A stretch of DNA of 64,000 bases from Betaproteobacteria bacterium (GCA_016183615.1 JACPEG010000003.1:62001-126000), one strand, 5' to 3'; counted from the first letter of the stretch, positions 25,101-34,240 are shown. Notes: a model not told the origin generated them from the sequence alone. Program-made: numbers and translations.

Positions 25101-26282
25101 ATGGAAATCCAGGTTGACCGGGCATCATCCGCCCCATCGCAACCGGCGAGAAATCGCTTCGACCGCCTGGAATGGGCCGGCGCCTTCGGCGATCTCGGCA
25201 CGCTGATTCCCTTCGTCGTCGCCTACATCTCGCTCCTCAAGCTCGATCCCTTCGGCGTGCTGTTCGCGTTCGGCGCGACCATGATCGCCTGCGGCATCTA
25301 TTACCGTACTCCGTTCCCGGTGCAGCCCATGAAGGCCATCGGCGTGGCCGCCACCGGGCAGGCGATCCCGATTCTTCCGGTCACGCCGGGAGCCGTGTAC
25401 GGTGCCGGGCTCATCACCGGCCTGGTCTGGTTCGTACTCGGCGTCACCGGCAGCGCCCGGAAGGTCGCGCAAGTCATCACCCGCCCGGTGGCCCTCGGCA
25501 TCATCATGGGCCTCGGGCTCACGTTCGCGCTGGAAGGCATCAAGTTGATGGCGGGCGGCTGGGTCATCTCGGCCATCGGATTTTCCATCGCCCTGCTGCT
25601 GCTGACCAACCGGCAGATTCCCGCCATGTTCCTGCTGCTGCTTTTCGGAGCGGTGGCGGCGGTGGTGCAGAACCCCGCGCTGCTCGAGGAACTCGCCGGC
25701 ATGCGCATCGACCTGCGGCTGCCCACCTGGGCCCTGGGAAGCATGTCCTGGAGCGACCTCGTCGTCGGCGCCCTGGTGCTGGCGTTGCCCCAGATCCCGC
25801 TCACCCTGGGCAACGCGGTCATCGCCATCACCGAGGAAAACAACCGCTTGTTCCCCGACCGCCGCGTCAATGAAAACGGCGTGGCGACCTCCACCGGACT
25901 CATGAACCTGTTCGGCCCCCTCGTGGGAGGTGTGCCCATGTGCCACGGCGCGGGCGGCATGGCCGGGCACGTGCGCTTCGGCGCCCACACCGGCGGCGCC
26001 ACCATCATCCTGGGCAGCGTTCTGGTGCTTGCCGCCGTTTTCCTGAGCGGTTCCATCGAAACCCTGTTCCGGATATTCCCCCAGCCGGTGCTCGGCGTCA
26101 TCCTGTTCCTCACCGGGATCCAGCTCGCCCTGGGCGGCACCTGCGACTTCAAGAAGGTCACCAAGGAAGACCGCTTCGCCCACATCACCACCGCCGCCCT
26201 GGCCATGTGGAACATCGGGGCCGCCTTCGTGCTGGGCGTCGCCCTGCACCACCTGATGAAGCGGGGCGTCATCAAAATATGA
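25101..26282 (+). CDS. MOT1-type molybdate/sulfate permease
   Basis: 393 aa from the ATG at 25101 (GGAGG five bases upstream). Ten or more hydrophobic helices. The signatures GAFGDLGTLIPFVVAY at the N-terminus, PFPVQPMKAIG and VPMCHGAGGMAGH are those of the MOT1 family within the sulfate permease superfamily. Position between fdhD and mobA, with a 4-bp overlap into mobA, points to molybdate uptake for cofactor synthesis. Confidence 0.88.
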   Translation: MEIQVDRASSAPSQPARNRFDRLEWAGAFGDLGTLIPFVVAYISLLKLDPFGVLFAFGATMIACGIYYRTPFPVQPMKAIGVAATGQAIPILPVTPGAVYGAGLITGLVWFVLGVTGSARKVAQVITRPVALGIIMGLGLTFALEGIKLMAGGWVISAIGFSIALLLLTNRQIPAMFLLLLFGAVAAVVQNPALLEELAGMRIDLRLPTWALGSMSWSDLVVGALVLALPQIPLTLGNAVIAITEENNRLFPDRRVNENGVATSTGLMNLFGPLVGGVPMCHGAGGMAGHVRFGAHTGGATIILGSVLVLAAVFLSGSIETLFRIFPQPVLGVILFLTGIQLALGGTCDFKKVTKEDRFAHITTAALAMWNIGAAFVLGVALHHLMKRGVIKI

Positions 26283-26869
26283 GCACCGGCGTCACCGGGC
26301 TGATCCTCGCCGGCGGGATGGGCCGCCGCATGGGCCATGCCGACAAGGGACTCAAGCTTCTGCACGGCAAGCCCATGGTGCGCCGGGTGTGGGAGCGGAT
26401 TTCGCCCCAGGTGGACGAAGTGCTGGTGAACGCCAACCGCAACCTGGAGGAGTACGCGAAACTGGGCTGCCGGGTGGTGTCCGATGAAGTGGGCGGGTTC
26501 GCCGGGCCGCTGGCGGGGCTGGAGCGGGGCCTGGCGCTCGCCGCTCACCCGCTGGTGGCGACCGTTCCCTGCGACTCGCCCTTTCTGCCCCTCGACCTGG
26601 TAGCGCGGCTGCGCGACGGTCTGGAAATACAGCACGCGCAGCTTGCGGTAGCCCGCACTTTCGACCAGGCGCACCCGGTGTTCTGCCTGGTGCGCAAGGA
26701 CGTCCACGGCCATCTCAAGCGGTTTCTCGAAGGCGGCGGGCGCAAGATCGACGCCTGGTACGCCTCCCTCGAGGTCATCGAAGTGCCGTTCGATGACGAA
26801 GCGCAGGCCTTCGACAACATCAACACCGCCGACGAGCTGGCCGCCTCGGAAGCGAGGACCGGATCATGA
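26279..26869 (+). CDS. mobA: molybdenum cofactor guanylyltransferase MobA
   Basis: 196 aa. The nucleotidyltransferase signature LILAGGMGRRMGHADKGL is at the start; VATVPCDSPFLP carries the catalytic metal-binding Asp; FDNINTADEL is the usual C-terminal motif. It attaches GMP to molybdopterin to form MGD, used by FdhA and NasA. It overlaps the permease stop and the next start by 4 bp each. Confidence 0.95.
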   Translation: MSTGVTGLILAGGMGRRMGHADKGLKLLHGKPMVRRVWERISPQVDEVLVNANRNLEEYAKLGCRVVSDEVGGFAGPLAGLERGLALAAHPLVATVPCDSPFLPLDLVARLRDGLEIQHAQLAVARTFDQAHPVFCLVRKDVHGHLKRFLEGGGRKIDAWYASLEVIEVPFDDEAQAFDNINTADELAASEARTGS

Positions 26870-27789
26870 AGCACGAAGCCGCGCCCGAACTGACCGGCGA
26901 CAGCTACCTCACGGTGCGTGAGGTGGCGGCCTACCTGCACCTCAACGAAAAAAAAATCTATGCCCTGGTAAAGGACGGCGCGATTCCCGCCACCAAGGCC
27001 GCGGGCAAGTGGCTTTTCCCCCGGCGCCTGGTGGATGAGTGGCTGATGGAGTCCACCCACGGCGGCGTGCTTACCGATCGCCTCATCGTCACCGGCAGCG
27101 ACGATCCGCTGCTGGCCACCGCGGTGGCGCTGCTCGCCGCGGAAGTCGGGCACACGGCGCTGATTTCGATTTGCCCCACCGGTACCCGCATGGGACTGGA
27201 ATTGCTGTCGCGACGCCGGGCGAATCTCTGCGCCATTCACTGGGGCCAGGACACGCTCGCCGACCGCCTGCATACCCAGATCGTGCGCCAGTACCCGGGA
27301 CATACCAGCTGGGCGCTGGTGCGCATGGCGCGGCGCGAGCAGGGGGTCATGGTACGTCCCGATCTCATGGGCACCGGCGTCACGCTTGACGAGCTGATCG
27401 GGGGAAAGCAGCGCTGGGCGTTCCGCCAGGAAGGTTCCGGCTCCCAGCATTTTTTCCAGACCGCCCTCTTCAACCAGCAGGTGACGCTCGACGGGAAAGC
27501 GGTGGTCGCCACTGCCCTTTCCGAGCGCCACTCAGCGTCGCTGATCGTCCAGGGCCAGGCCGACTGCGCCCCCGGCGTTCGAAGTGCCGCCAGCGAGTTC
27601 GGCCTCAAGTTCCTGCCGCTGGGATGGGAGTGCTTCGACCTGGTGCTGCCCCAGGGGGTGTATTTTCGCAACCTGTTCCAGCAGCTGCTCGCGGTGCTGG
27701 GAGGCCAGACCCTGCGCGACATCGCCGCGAGCCTCCACGGCTACGACCTGGAGCTGCTGGGGCGGGTGATCAGCATCCCCTCGGACTGA
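26866..27789 (+). CDS. HTH-PBP_like one-component regulator, putative molybdate/tungstate sensor
   Basis: 307 aa. Residues ~13-60 form an excisionase/MerR-type helix-turn-helix (YLTVREVAAYLHLNEKKIYA, then GAIPATKAAGKWLFPRRLVD). Residues ~68-300 are a PBP_like domain (GSDDPLLATAVALLA, RQEGSGSQHFF, DCAPGVRSAASEFGL), related to periplasmic molybdate/tungstate-binding proteins but cytoplasmic here. ATGA overlap with mobA. It may repress or activate the molybdenum genes in response to the oxyanion; the ligand is inferred from context. Confidence 0.8.
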   Translation: MKHEAAPELTGDSYLTVREVAAYLHLNEKKIYALVKDGAIPATKAAGKWLFPRRLVDEWLMESTHGGVLTDRLIVTGSDDPLLATAVALLAAEVGHTALISICPTGTRMGLELLSRRRANLCAIHWGQDTLADRLHTQIVRQYPGHTSWALVRMARREQGVMVRPDLMGTGVTLDELIGGKQRWAFRQEGSGSQHFFQTALFNQQVTLDGKAVVATALSERHSASLIVQGQADCAPGVRSAASEFGLKFLPLGWECFDLVLPQGVYFRNLFQQLLAVLGGQTLRDIAASLHGYDLELLGRVISIPSD

Positions 27790-28290
27790 AAGTCCCCCCG
27801 GCTTCTGGCCGCCGGTCGGCAATCCTTGCCGAAACATCCCCTCAGGTTTTCCCTGAGCATGCATCCGGAATTCTCCGATGGCGGGGGGAACCGGTCCGCT
27901 TGATACTTCCCACAGGGACCGCCGACCGGCGGAAATCCGGAAACCCCCGGGCCTTCGGGGGCGGATTCTCGTCCAGGGCTTCAGGCGCCCTGATCGCGCT
28001 TCCAGAAAAAAGGCATTGAACCTATAAACCTCAGTTCAACCACGGGGAACACGGGGAGCACGGGGAAATTCAATGTATTACGAATACGCATCGACTCACC
28101 CGCTCGGTGAGACGCAAGGTTTCTACACTGGATTGTGTTCCCTTGCTTTTCCCCGTGTTCCCCGTGGTTAACTGCTTTTTTCAGGTTCATTCGCCTTCAC
28201 GCTAGCCCCCCTCATCGATGGGGACGGAACATACCTCCGGGCGTTTGGGGATAGATATCGGAGTTCAAGGTCCGGAACAGAGCCTTTCTG
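27790..28290. other. gene-free stretch with dispersed repeat
   Basis: 501 bp between the HTH-PBP regulator and the nhaA stop. No credible coding frame. The central part is occupied by the inverted repeat at 28034-28174. Several short GC-rich palindromes occur before it (for example CCCCCGGGCCTTCGGGGG near 27945). No T-run terminator is seen. Confidence 0.6.
28034..28174. repeat. inverted pair of ACCACGGGGAACACGGGGA repeats
   Basis: Left arm (28034-28067) reads ACCACGGGGAACACGGGGAG plus a further CACGGGGAAA. Right arm (28146-28174) is the reverse complement (TTCCCCGTGTTCCCCGTGGT). They enclose ~78 bp. This GGGGAACACGGGG motif is a common intergenic repeat in proteobacterial genomes. No terminal duplication or transposase is present. 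Confidence 0.7.
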
Positions 28291-29622
28291 TTACGCAGAC
28301 GGTTCCGGCGGCGCGGTTCTCAGGATCGCCCAGCCTGCAATTCCCGCGATGAGCGAGGCGGCCAGGATCCCGAACTTCGCCGCAGCCAACGGCGGCGCGT
28401 CGCCGAAGCTCAGCCCCGCGATGAACAGGGACATGGTGAAGCCGATGCCCGCCAGCCAGCTCGCCCCGTAGATCTGCCGCCAGGTAATCCCGGCCGGCAG
28501 GTCGGCCAATTCGGTCTTGACGGCCAGCCAGACAAAAGCCGTGACTCCCATCTGCTTGCCGATGACGAGACCGGTCAGAACGCCCAGGCTCACCGGATGG
28601 ACAAGAACCGAAGAAAGTCCATCGCCGAGGGTGACGCCGGCGTTGGCCAGGGCGAAAACCGGCATGATCAGAAACGCAACCCAAGGGTGCAATGCGTGTT
28701 CCATGCGCTGAAGGGGAGCTTCGGCATGCTGAACCGTCGCTTCCAGCGCCTGCAGCGCCGCCTGCTGGGTTTCATTGGTTTCCTGGCTTCCGGCGCGGGC
28801 CGCTTCGAATTCCTCCAGTATGGCCCTGCTGTGCCTTGCGAATTCCAGACTGTCGATGCGGGCCCTGGACGGTATGGTTATCGCGAGCAACACGCCTGCT
28901 ATCGTGGCGTGAACGCCCGATTTGAGGAATGCCACCCAAAGACCGATTCCCAACAGGCCATAGACCAACGGATGGCGAATGCCCAGCCGATTGGCCGCTG
29001 CCAGCAGGAGCAGGAAAACCGCGGCAACTGCCAGGCTCGGCGCGGCGATTTCCGCCGTGTAGAAAAGCGCAATCACCAGCACCGCGCCGATGTCGTCGAC
29101 GATGGCGAGCGCGGCAAGAAATACTCTCAACGCAACAGGCGCGCGCTTTCCCAGCAGGGCCAGCACGCCGAGTGCAAAGGCGATGTCGGTGGCCATCGGG
29201 ATTCCCCACCCGGGAGCGCCCGCGCCGCCGGCATTGAAGGCGGCGTAAATCAGCGCAGGAACCGCCATGCCGCCGATCGCGGCAACGATGGGCAGTGCGG
29301 CCCGCCTGAGGGAAGCCAATTCGCCGACCAATACTTCACGCTTGATTTCCAGGCCGACGACAAAGAAAAAAATCGCCATCAGCCCGTCATTGATCCACAG
29401 CAACAGCGGCTTGGCGAGCGTGACATCGCCGTAACCAACGGTCAGCCGGGTCTGCCAGAGGCGGCTGTAGGCGTCGGCCCAGGGCGAATTGGCCCAAACC
29501 AGCGCGGCGACGGTGCAGGCCAGCAGCAGGACGCCGCTCGAGGCCTCCTGCCGCAAGAACTCCTGAAACGGATGCAAAAGGCGCTCAACTGGAGTAGGAG
29601 GGATCTCGCGAGCCTTCGCCAT
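28291..29622 (-). CDS. nhaA: Na+/H+ antiporter NhaA
   Basis: 443 aa from the ATG at 29622; an in-frame TTG at 29634 is possible. Twelve-helix NhaA family protein with the core motifs FFFVVGLEIKRE, ATDIAFALGV and ALAIVDDIGAVLVIA, the last carrying the paired Asp residues that bind Na+/H+. A hydrophilic insert (~252-300) between the middle helices is longer than in E. coli NhaA (388 aa). Role: pH and sodium homeostasis. No operon partners. Confidence 0.95.
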   Translation of the reverse strand: MAKAREIPPTPVERLLHPFQEFLRQEASSGVLLLACTVAALVWANSPWADAYSRLWQTRLTVGYGDVTLAKPLLLWINDGLMAIFFFVVGLEIKREVLVGELASLRRAALPIVAAIGGMAVPALIYAAFNAGGAGAPGWGIPMATDIAFALGVLALLGKRAPVALRVFLAALAIVDDIGAVLVIALFYTAEIAAPSLAVAAVFLLLLAAANRLGIRHPLVYGLLGIGLWVAFLKSGVHATIAGVLLAITIPSRARIDSLEFARHSRAILEEFEAARAGSQETNETQQAALQALEATVQHAEAPLQRMEHALHPWVAFLIMPVFALANAGVTLGDGLSSVLVHPVSLGVLTGLVIGKQMGVTAFVWLAVKTELADLPAGITWRQIYGASWLAGIGFTMSLFIAGLSFGDAPPLAAAKFGILAASLIAGIAGWAILRTAPPEPSA

Positions 29623-29682
29623 GTGATTCGCCAATGAAACTGTCAGGAAGCCTCGCGCCGATGCCGGAGCGTGCCGGTCCGT

Positions 29683-30510
29683 CTAGAACCCGCCCGTTAG
29701 CTTCAGTATGCGGCCCGTCCCGGTTTCCGCGACGTACAGGTTGCCCGACTTATCGAAGGCCGGATCCCGCGGACCGTCCAGGCCCTCGCGCAGGATCGCG
29801 TGGCTTCCGTCGGGCTTGATCCGCAACACCTTCCCGAGTTTGGGCTGGGCCACGTAGAAGCTTCCCGAGGGGCCGATGGCGATGCCCACGCCCCGCCCCA
29901 CTTCGGCGAAGGTCTGCGTCGCGCCATCTCGCCCGACCCTGATGACGCGGCCGCCCTGATTTTCGTTGATGTAGGTTTCGCCGGACTTTCCGAAGGCGAG
30001 GCCATGAGGCCACTTGAGGCCGGAGGCGACCACCCGCGCGGGCTTTCCGCGCGCGAAGGCGGCCACCCTGCCCTTGTGCAGCTCGCAGACCAGCAGCTCC
30101 CCCTGCGGATTGAAATCCAGGTCCACGGGGAATTCCACGCCGCCGATGTGGGTCGTGACCTTCCCCGAAGGATGAATCTTCGCCACCCGGTTCGCTCCGC
30201 TGTCCGCCACGTACAGATTGCCCCTGGTATCCCGTGCCACGTCATGGGGATCGGACAAACCCGTCGCCAGGCGCGTCACCTGCCCATCCGGCGTAATCCG
30301 CGCCACGCTGCCGCCCGACTGCTCGACCACGTAGAGTTCTCCCGCAGGACCGAACAACAGCCCCCGCGGTCCAGCAAGGCCAGAGACGAACACGGTGTAG
30401 GCGGGTTCCGAAGCCGGCGCGGCGGGCTTTTCCGGGTCCGCGGCAAAACCGGATTGCGCTGCCAGAACGAGCGCCAGCAAGACTACGACGAACAGGCGAC
30501 GGTCAATCAT
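29683..30510 (-). CDS. exported NHL/SMP-30-like beta-propeller protein
   Basis: 275 aa from ATG 30510 (AGGAG 7 bases upstream). A signal peptide covers ~1-23. Repeated blades follow with the pattern GP-G-LYV-E--G--V-RI-PDG (LYVVEQSGGSVARI, LYVADSGANRVAKI, FYVAQPKLGKVLRI, LYVAETGTGRILKL), six blades in all. It resembles NHL or virginiamycin B lyase-type propellers, but no catalytic set is evident. Function unknown. Confidence 0.82.
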   Translation of the reverse strand: MIDRRLFVVVLLALVLAAQSGFAADPEKPAAPASEPAYTVFVSGLAGPRGLLFGPAGELYVVEQSGGSVARITPDGQVTRLATGLSDPHDVARDTRGNLYVADSGANRVAKIHPSGKVTTHIGGVEFPVDLDFNPQGELLVCELHKGRVAAFARGKPARVVASGLKWPHGLAFGKSGETYINENQGGRVIRVGRDGATQTFAEVGRGVGIAIGPSGSFYVAQPKLGKVLRIKPDGSHAILREGLDGPRDPAFDKSGNLYVAETGTGRILKLTGGF

Positions 30511-30725
30511 GATTCTTCTCCTCGACAAGGATGGAATCGCACGCCCTTTGCATCACAAGGCAATTCGACTCCGGTACCCGAGGTTTATGCGGCACCTTCG
30601 GTCAACGTCTCGCGCCCACAGGGCGCACAAGCGCCCTCAATGCGGGGCATATCGGCCGGAGAGCCAATATCCATGCGGCTTTCGGGCCGATCTGACTCTC
30701 ATATATGCCCAGCACCGGGCGTCCT

Positions 30726-31709
30726 TCAGGTGCTCTCGCCGGCACCCCGCGCCGCCCCCAGCAATCCCACCTTCGGATTCATCACCACCCGCACCGGAAT
30801 CTGCCTCAGCAGCGCCGCGTAGCGCCCCTTGTCGCAGAAGGCGCTGATGAAGGCGCCGCTTTTCAGCTTCTCGATGATCTTCGGCGCAATGCCGCCTGCC
30901 ACGTACACGCCGCCGCGGGTCAGACCGGCGAGCGCCAGGTTTCCGGCAAAGGCGCCGTAACATTCCACGAACAGCTGCAGCGCCTTGATGGCGATGGGGT
31001 GCTTGTGCTGGAGCGCGAGCTCGGTAATCCGGCGGGCACCGCTCTCCTGGTCCACGTCCACCAGCTCCAGGCCCGATCCGTCGCCGACGCCCGTTTGCAG
31101 GAAGCGGAAGATTTCCACCAGCCCCGGGCCGGACACCACCCGTTCCCAGGAGACGTGGCCGTGCTTGTGCTGCAGGTGGTTGAGCAGTCCCGCCTGCAGG
31201 TCGTTCGCCGGCCCGAAGTCCAGGTGCCCCGCTTCAGTGGCGAGGGGAACATAATGTTCGCCCTGCCACACCAGCCATGCGACGCCCATGCCGGTTCCGG
31301 CACCCAGCACCACGCGGGGCGCGCCGGCGATGGGCGTGCCCGCCTGCAGGGTGACCAGGTCTTTGCTGCCGAGGGCATCGATCCCGAGGGCGATGCCTTC
31401 GAAGTCGTTGATGAGGCGTACGCTGCCGATGCCGAGCTGGGATTCCAGCGCCCGGGCATCGATTTCCCAGGCGAGGTTGGTCATGCTCACCCGGTCGCCC
31501 TGGATGGGGCCAGCGACCGCGAAGCAGGCGCGATCCACGGTCGCCAGCCCGGCCTGCTGAAGAAAATCGGAAAGGGCGGAAGCAAAATCGGGGAAGGCGC
31601 GGCTGTCCAGTTCGCGATCGAACAGGACACGGGAGCCGCCGTCGGTCTGCTGCGTGGCCTGAAGCAGGGTCTTGGTGCCGCCAAGGTCGCCGGCAAGGAT
31701 TATGGGCAT
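30726..31709 (-). CDS. glk: glucokinase
   Basis: 327 aa. The ATP-binding phosphate-1 motif LAGDLGGTKTLL is at the N-terminus, with LINDFEGIALG (catalytic Asp), GAGTGMGVAWL, and TEAGHLDFGP (glucose-binding Glu/His) in ROK/glucokinase order; YVAGGIAPKI lies near the end. It phosphorylates glucose to glucose-6-phosphate. Single gene, flanked by repeats on the left side of the HIG1-like gene. Confidence 0.94.
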   Translation of the reverse strand: MPIILAGDLGGTKTLLQATQQTDGGSRVLFDRELDSRAFPDFASALSDFLQQAGLATVDRACFAVAGPIQGDRVSMTNLAWEIDARALESQLGIGSVRLINDFEGIALGIDALGSKDLVTLQAGTPIAGAPRVVLGAGTGMGVAWLVWQGEHYVPLATEAGHLDFGPANDLQAGLLNHLQHKHGHVSWERVVSGPGLVEIFRFLQTGVGDGSGLELVDVDQESGARRITELALQHKHPIAIKALQLFVECYGAFAGNLALAGLTRGGVYVAGGIAPKIIEKLKSGAFISAFCDKGRYAALLRQIPVRVVMNPKVGLLGAARGAGEST

Positions 31710-31805
31710 GTTTTTCCGGGACAGTTCTTAAAAGCAGATTCCTCGCGTTGCTCGGAAGGACAATACTGGATTCCCGCCTTTGCGGGAATCACGGAATTCC
31801 AGTCA

Positions 31806-31895
31806 CGCCCACCCCAACCCTCCCCCTCACCCCCGGCCCCTCTCCACCCAGTGGAGAGGGGAGGTTCGAATCTCTTCTCCCGCGAGCGGGAGAAG
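31806..31895. repeat. C-rich dispersed repeat with two hairpins
   Basis: The segment opens with CCCTCCCCCTCACCCCCGG. It has a hairpin CCCCTCTCCAC/GTGGAGAGGGG (31837-31861) and a second CTTCTCCCGC/CGGGAGAAG (31874-31894). A shorter related copy is at 32350-32432. This is a common REP-like intergenic repeat; no T-run follows. Confidence 0.6.
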
Positions 31896-31990
31896 GATTA
31901 GAGACGATGGAGGGGGAGGGAGTCAATTCACCAGCCCCGCCGCCGGGCGCTCCCAGTAAAAACAATTCTCCTTTGCGCCATGCGGGTCTG

Positions 31991-32004
31991 TTGATCCATG
32001 TCAA
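31991..32004. promoter_or_regulatory. FNR-like box upstream of the HIG1-like gene
   Basis: TTGATCCATGTCAA differs from TTGAT-N4-ATCAA at one base. Its centre lies 85 bp before the ATG at 32083, placing a start site near 32039. Confidence 0.6.
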
Positions 32005-32082
32005 AACAGCAGCAGCCGAACTGGCGTCTGATGGTAATTGTCGCGGGGGCAGAGCCCCGGACCAAAGGCAAGGAGGAGGCGT

Positions 32083-32277
32083 ATGACGGTATTTACGTTC
32101 CTGGTGATGCTGGGCATGCTGGCGACGGTTGTGGTGCTGTTCCGCGGCATCGGCTCGATGGCGCAGGGCGGCGAGTACGATTTCGAGCATAGCCATCACT
32201 ACATGTTCGCGCGGGTCGGGCTGCAGCTGGTCACGGTTGCGCTGGTGCTGCTCGCCCTGCTGCTCCAGGTCAAGTAA
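32083..32277 (+). CDS. HIG1-like small twin-TM protein
   Basis: 64 aa, ATG 32083 with AGGAGGAGG upstream. Two hydrophobic helices (~2-22 and ~42-62) flank a polar loop (GGEYDFEHSHHYMFAR). The layout matches the HIG_1_N/twin-transmembrane family, whose mitochondrial members associate with respiratory complexes. The FNR-like box upstream suggests expression at low oxygen. A terminator follows directly. Confidence 0.8.
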   Translation: MTVFTFLVMLGMLATVVVLFRGIGSMAQGGEYDFEHSHHYMFARVGLQLVTVALVLLALLLQVK

Positions 32278-32293
32278 CAAGGAGTAAGGGAGG

Positions 32294-32341
32294 AACCCGC
32301 CTTCAGGCCCGAAAAGGCCTGAGGGTGGGTTTCGTATTTTT
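32294..32341. terminator. intrinsic terminator after the HIG1-like gene
   Basis: A 16-bp stem with wobbles (AACCCGCCTTCAGGCC with GGCCTGAGGGTGGGTT, 6-base loop) is followed by TTCGTATTTTT on the plus strand. Confidence 0.75.
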
Positions 32342-32349
32342 CGCTTGCC

Positions 32350-32432
32350 AATCCCGTCTCCCCCACCCCAGCCCTCCCCACCGAGGGGGAGGGAGCGATA
32401 ATTCCGTGCTCCCCGATCGAGGGGGAGGGTGT
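32350..32432. repeat. second copy of the C-rich hairpin repeat
   Basis: CCCTCCCC and GGGGAGGG arms repeat in opposite orientation, related to 31806-31895. It lies just past the end of the GGDEF/EAL gene. Confidence 0.5.
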
Positions 32433-32440
32433 CATGTTCC

Positions 32441-34240
32441 TCACGCCGCCGGGCGTGTTGCCGCGCCAGCCGGGACCTGGAGCGGCTCGGGGCCGCCCAC
32501 CGCGTCGCCCTGGGCGTAGTCCACGCCCAGCTCCCTGACCTTCGCCAGGGTTTCCCCATCCTCCACGTACTCCGCCACGGTCTCGATGCCCAGGGCGTGG
32601 GCAATGCGATTGATGGCCTCGACGATGGCCGCGTCCATGGGGTTGCGAGCCATGTCGCGCACAAACGCGCCGTCGATCTTCAGAAAATCCACCGGCAGGT
32701 GCTTGAGGTAGGCGAACGAGGACATGCCGATGCCGAAGTCGTCCAGCGCAAAGCGGCACCCCAGGGCCTTCATCTCGTGCATCAGCTCGGCCGCCTTGGT
32801 GAGATTGGAGATCGCAGTGGTTTCGGTGATCTCGAAGCACAGGCGCGATGCATTCACGTGGTGTTCGCCGATCTCGCGGCGCAGAAAGTCGGCGAAGGTG
32901 CTGTCGTTGATGCTGCCCCCGGAAAGGTTGATTGCGAAGCAGGTTTCGCCCCGCCCTCCTTCCGCCCCGGCGTGGCGGCGCAGGAATTCGAGCAGCGTGG
33001 TAATCACCCAGCGGTCGAGCAGGGACTGAAGCTTGTAGCGCTCCGCCGTCGGGAGGAACGCGGTGGGGGACAGCAGCTGGCCCGCGCTGTCCACCATGCG
33101 CACCAGGATTTCGTGATGCGCCTCGCGCCCCGCGGCGAGCGGCAGGATCTGCTGCTGGAACAGCCGGAAGCTGCCCTTTTCGAAGGCCTCGTGGATCGCG
33201 GTCAGGAGTTGCAGTTCCCCTTCCCGGCTGTCGCGCCGGCTTTCCTCGCTGTGGTAGACCTCGAGCCGGTTGCGGCCCTTGCCCTTGGCGGCGTAGCAGG
33301 AGGCATCGGCCGCTGCGAGCACCTGTTCCGGGTAGCCGCTCGATGAATCGAGAGGCACCAGCCCGATGCTCACGCCCACGCTCAAGGACTTGCCCTGCCA
33401 GTCGAAGCGGAAGTCGCGCACGGTCTCCAGCAGGTTATTGGCGATGCGGATCGCCTGCTCCAGCGGGCAGGCCTCCAGCAGCACGCCGAACTCGTCGCCC
33501 CCCAGGCGCGCCAGCGTGTCACTGCCCCGGATCTTGATCTGCATCGCGGAAGCCAGCTGGCGCAGCAGCTCGTCGCCCGCCAGGTGGCCGCAGGAATCGT
33601 TCACCGCCTTGAAGTCGTCGAGATCGAGATAGAGCAGGGCGTGGCGCTTGTCCTGAGTGCGGATGGTTTCCAGCAACTCGCCCAGCATGCGCTCGAACTC
33701 ACGCCGGTTCACCAGTCCGGTGAGCGCGTCGTGGCTCGCCTGCCACGAGAGCTGCTGGGCCATGGCCTGGATGCGGGAGACGTCCCGGAACACCACCACG
33801 GTGCCCATTACCTCGCCCGCCGCATCCCGCAACGGGCTCAGGCTGTCCTCCACCGGGATCTCGCGGCCGCTGCGGTTGACCAGCCGCACCAGCCGCTTGC
33901 GCTCCTTGGACGCGCCACCGCCCTCGATGGCCCATTCCAGGCCGGCCAGCGGCTGGCGGGTGTGCTCGTCCATCACCGTGTACACCATTGACAGCGGCAT
34001 GCCCTCGGCCTCCCGGGCGCTCCAGCCGGTGAGGGATTCGGCCACGGGGTTGAGGTACTCCACGATGCCCCGCGGATCGGTGGTGATCACGCCGTCGGCG
34101 ATGGAATGCAGTGTCACCTGGGCTCGCTCCTTTTCCCGATGCAGGCCGCGCTCCGCCCGCAGCGTCCGGCGCAGAAGTGCCAGGGCGATGAGAAGCAGCG
34201 CCCCCGCGAACAGAATGGGAATGAGCTGGAGATAGGCCAC
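32441..34240 (-). CDS. membrane PAS-GGDEF-EAL protein
   Basis: 599 aa from GTG 34240. One N-terminal transmembrane helix (~4-23), a PAS domain (~40-160), a GGDEF domain with intact RLGGDEFGVL, and an EAL domain. In the EAL domain the signature reads EILVRM instead of EALVR. Later motifs are present (NLSGGSIND, FEITETTAI, DDFGIGMSSF, LKIDGAFV), so phosphodiesterase activity may remain. It could make or degrade cyclic di-GMP, with PAS sensing. It begins one base after the mtfA stop, so the two are co-transcribed. Confidence 0.93.
   Translation of the reverse strand: MAYLQLIPILFAGALLLIALALLRRTLRAERGLHREKERAQVTLHSIADGVITTDPRGIVEYLNPVAESLTGWSAREAEGMPLSMVYTVMDEHTRQPLAGLEWAIEGGGASKERKRLVRLVNRSGREIPVEDSLSPLRDAAGEVMGTVVVFRDVSRIQAMAQQLSWQASHDALTGLVNRREFERMLGELLETIRTQDKRHALLYLDLDDFKAVNDSCGHLAGDELLRQLASAMQIKIRGSDTLARLGGDEFGVLLEACPLEQAIRIANNLLETVRDFRFDWQGKSLSVGVSIGLVPLDSSSGYPEQVLAAADASCYAAKGKGRNRLEVYHSEESRRDSREGELQLLTAIHEAFEKGSFRLFQQQILPLAAGREAHHEILVRMVDSAGQLLSPTAFLPTAERYKLQSLLDRWVITTLLEFLRRHAGAEGGRGETCFAINLSGGSINDSTFADFLRREIGEHHVNASRLCFEITETTAISNLTKAAELMHEMKALGCRFALDDFGIGMSSFAYLKHLPVDFLKIDGAFVRDMARNPMDAAIVEAINRIAHALGIETVAEYVEDGETLAKVRELGVDYAQGDAVGGPEPLQVPAGAATRPAA

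Larger units (their letters stand above)
31710..32082. other. gene-free stretch: repeats and FNR-like promoter
   Basis: 373 bp between the glk start and the HIG1-like gene. It contains tandem hairpin repeats at 31806-31895 and an FNR-like box at 31991-32004. No coding frame is convincing. Confidence 0.6.

Noticed and set aside
28147-28170. Terminator or CRISPR-like repeat
   Set aside because: Only two copies in inverted orientation, no regular spacers and no T-run; it is a dispersed intergenic repeat.
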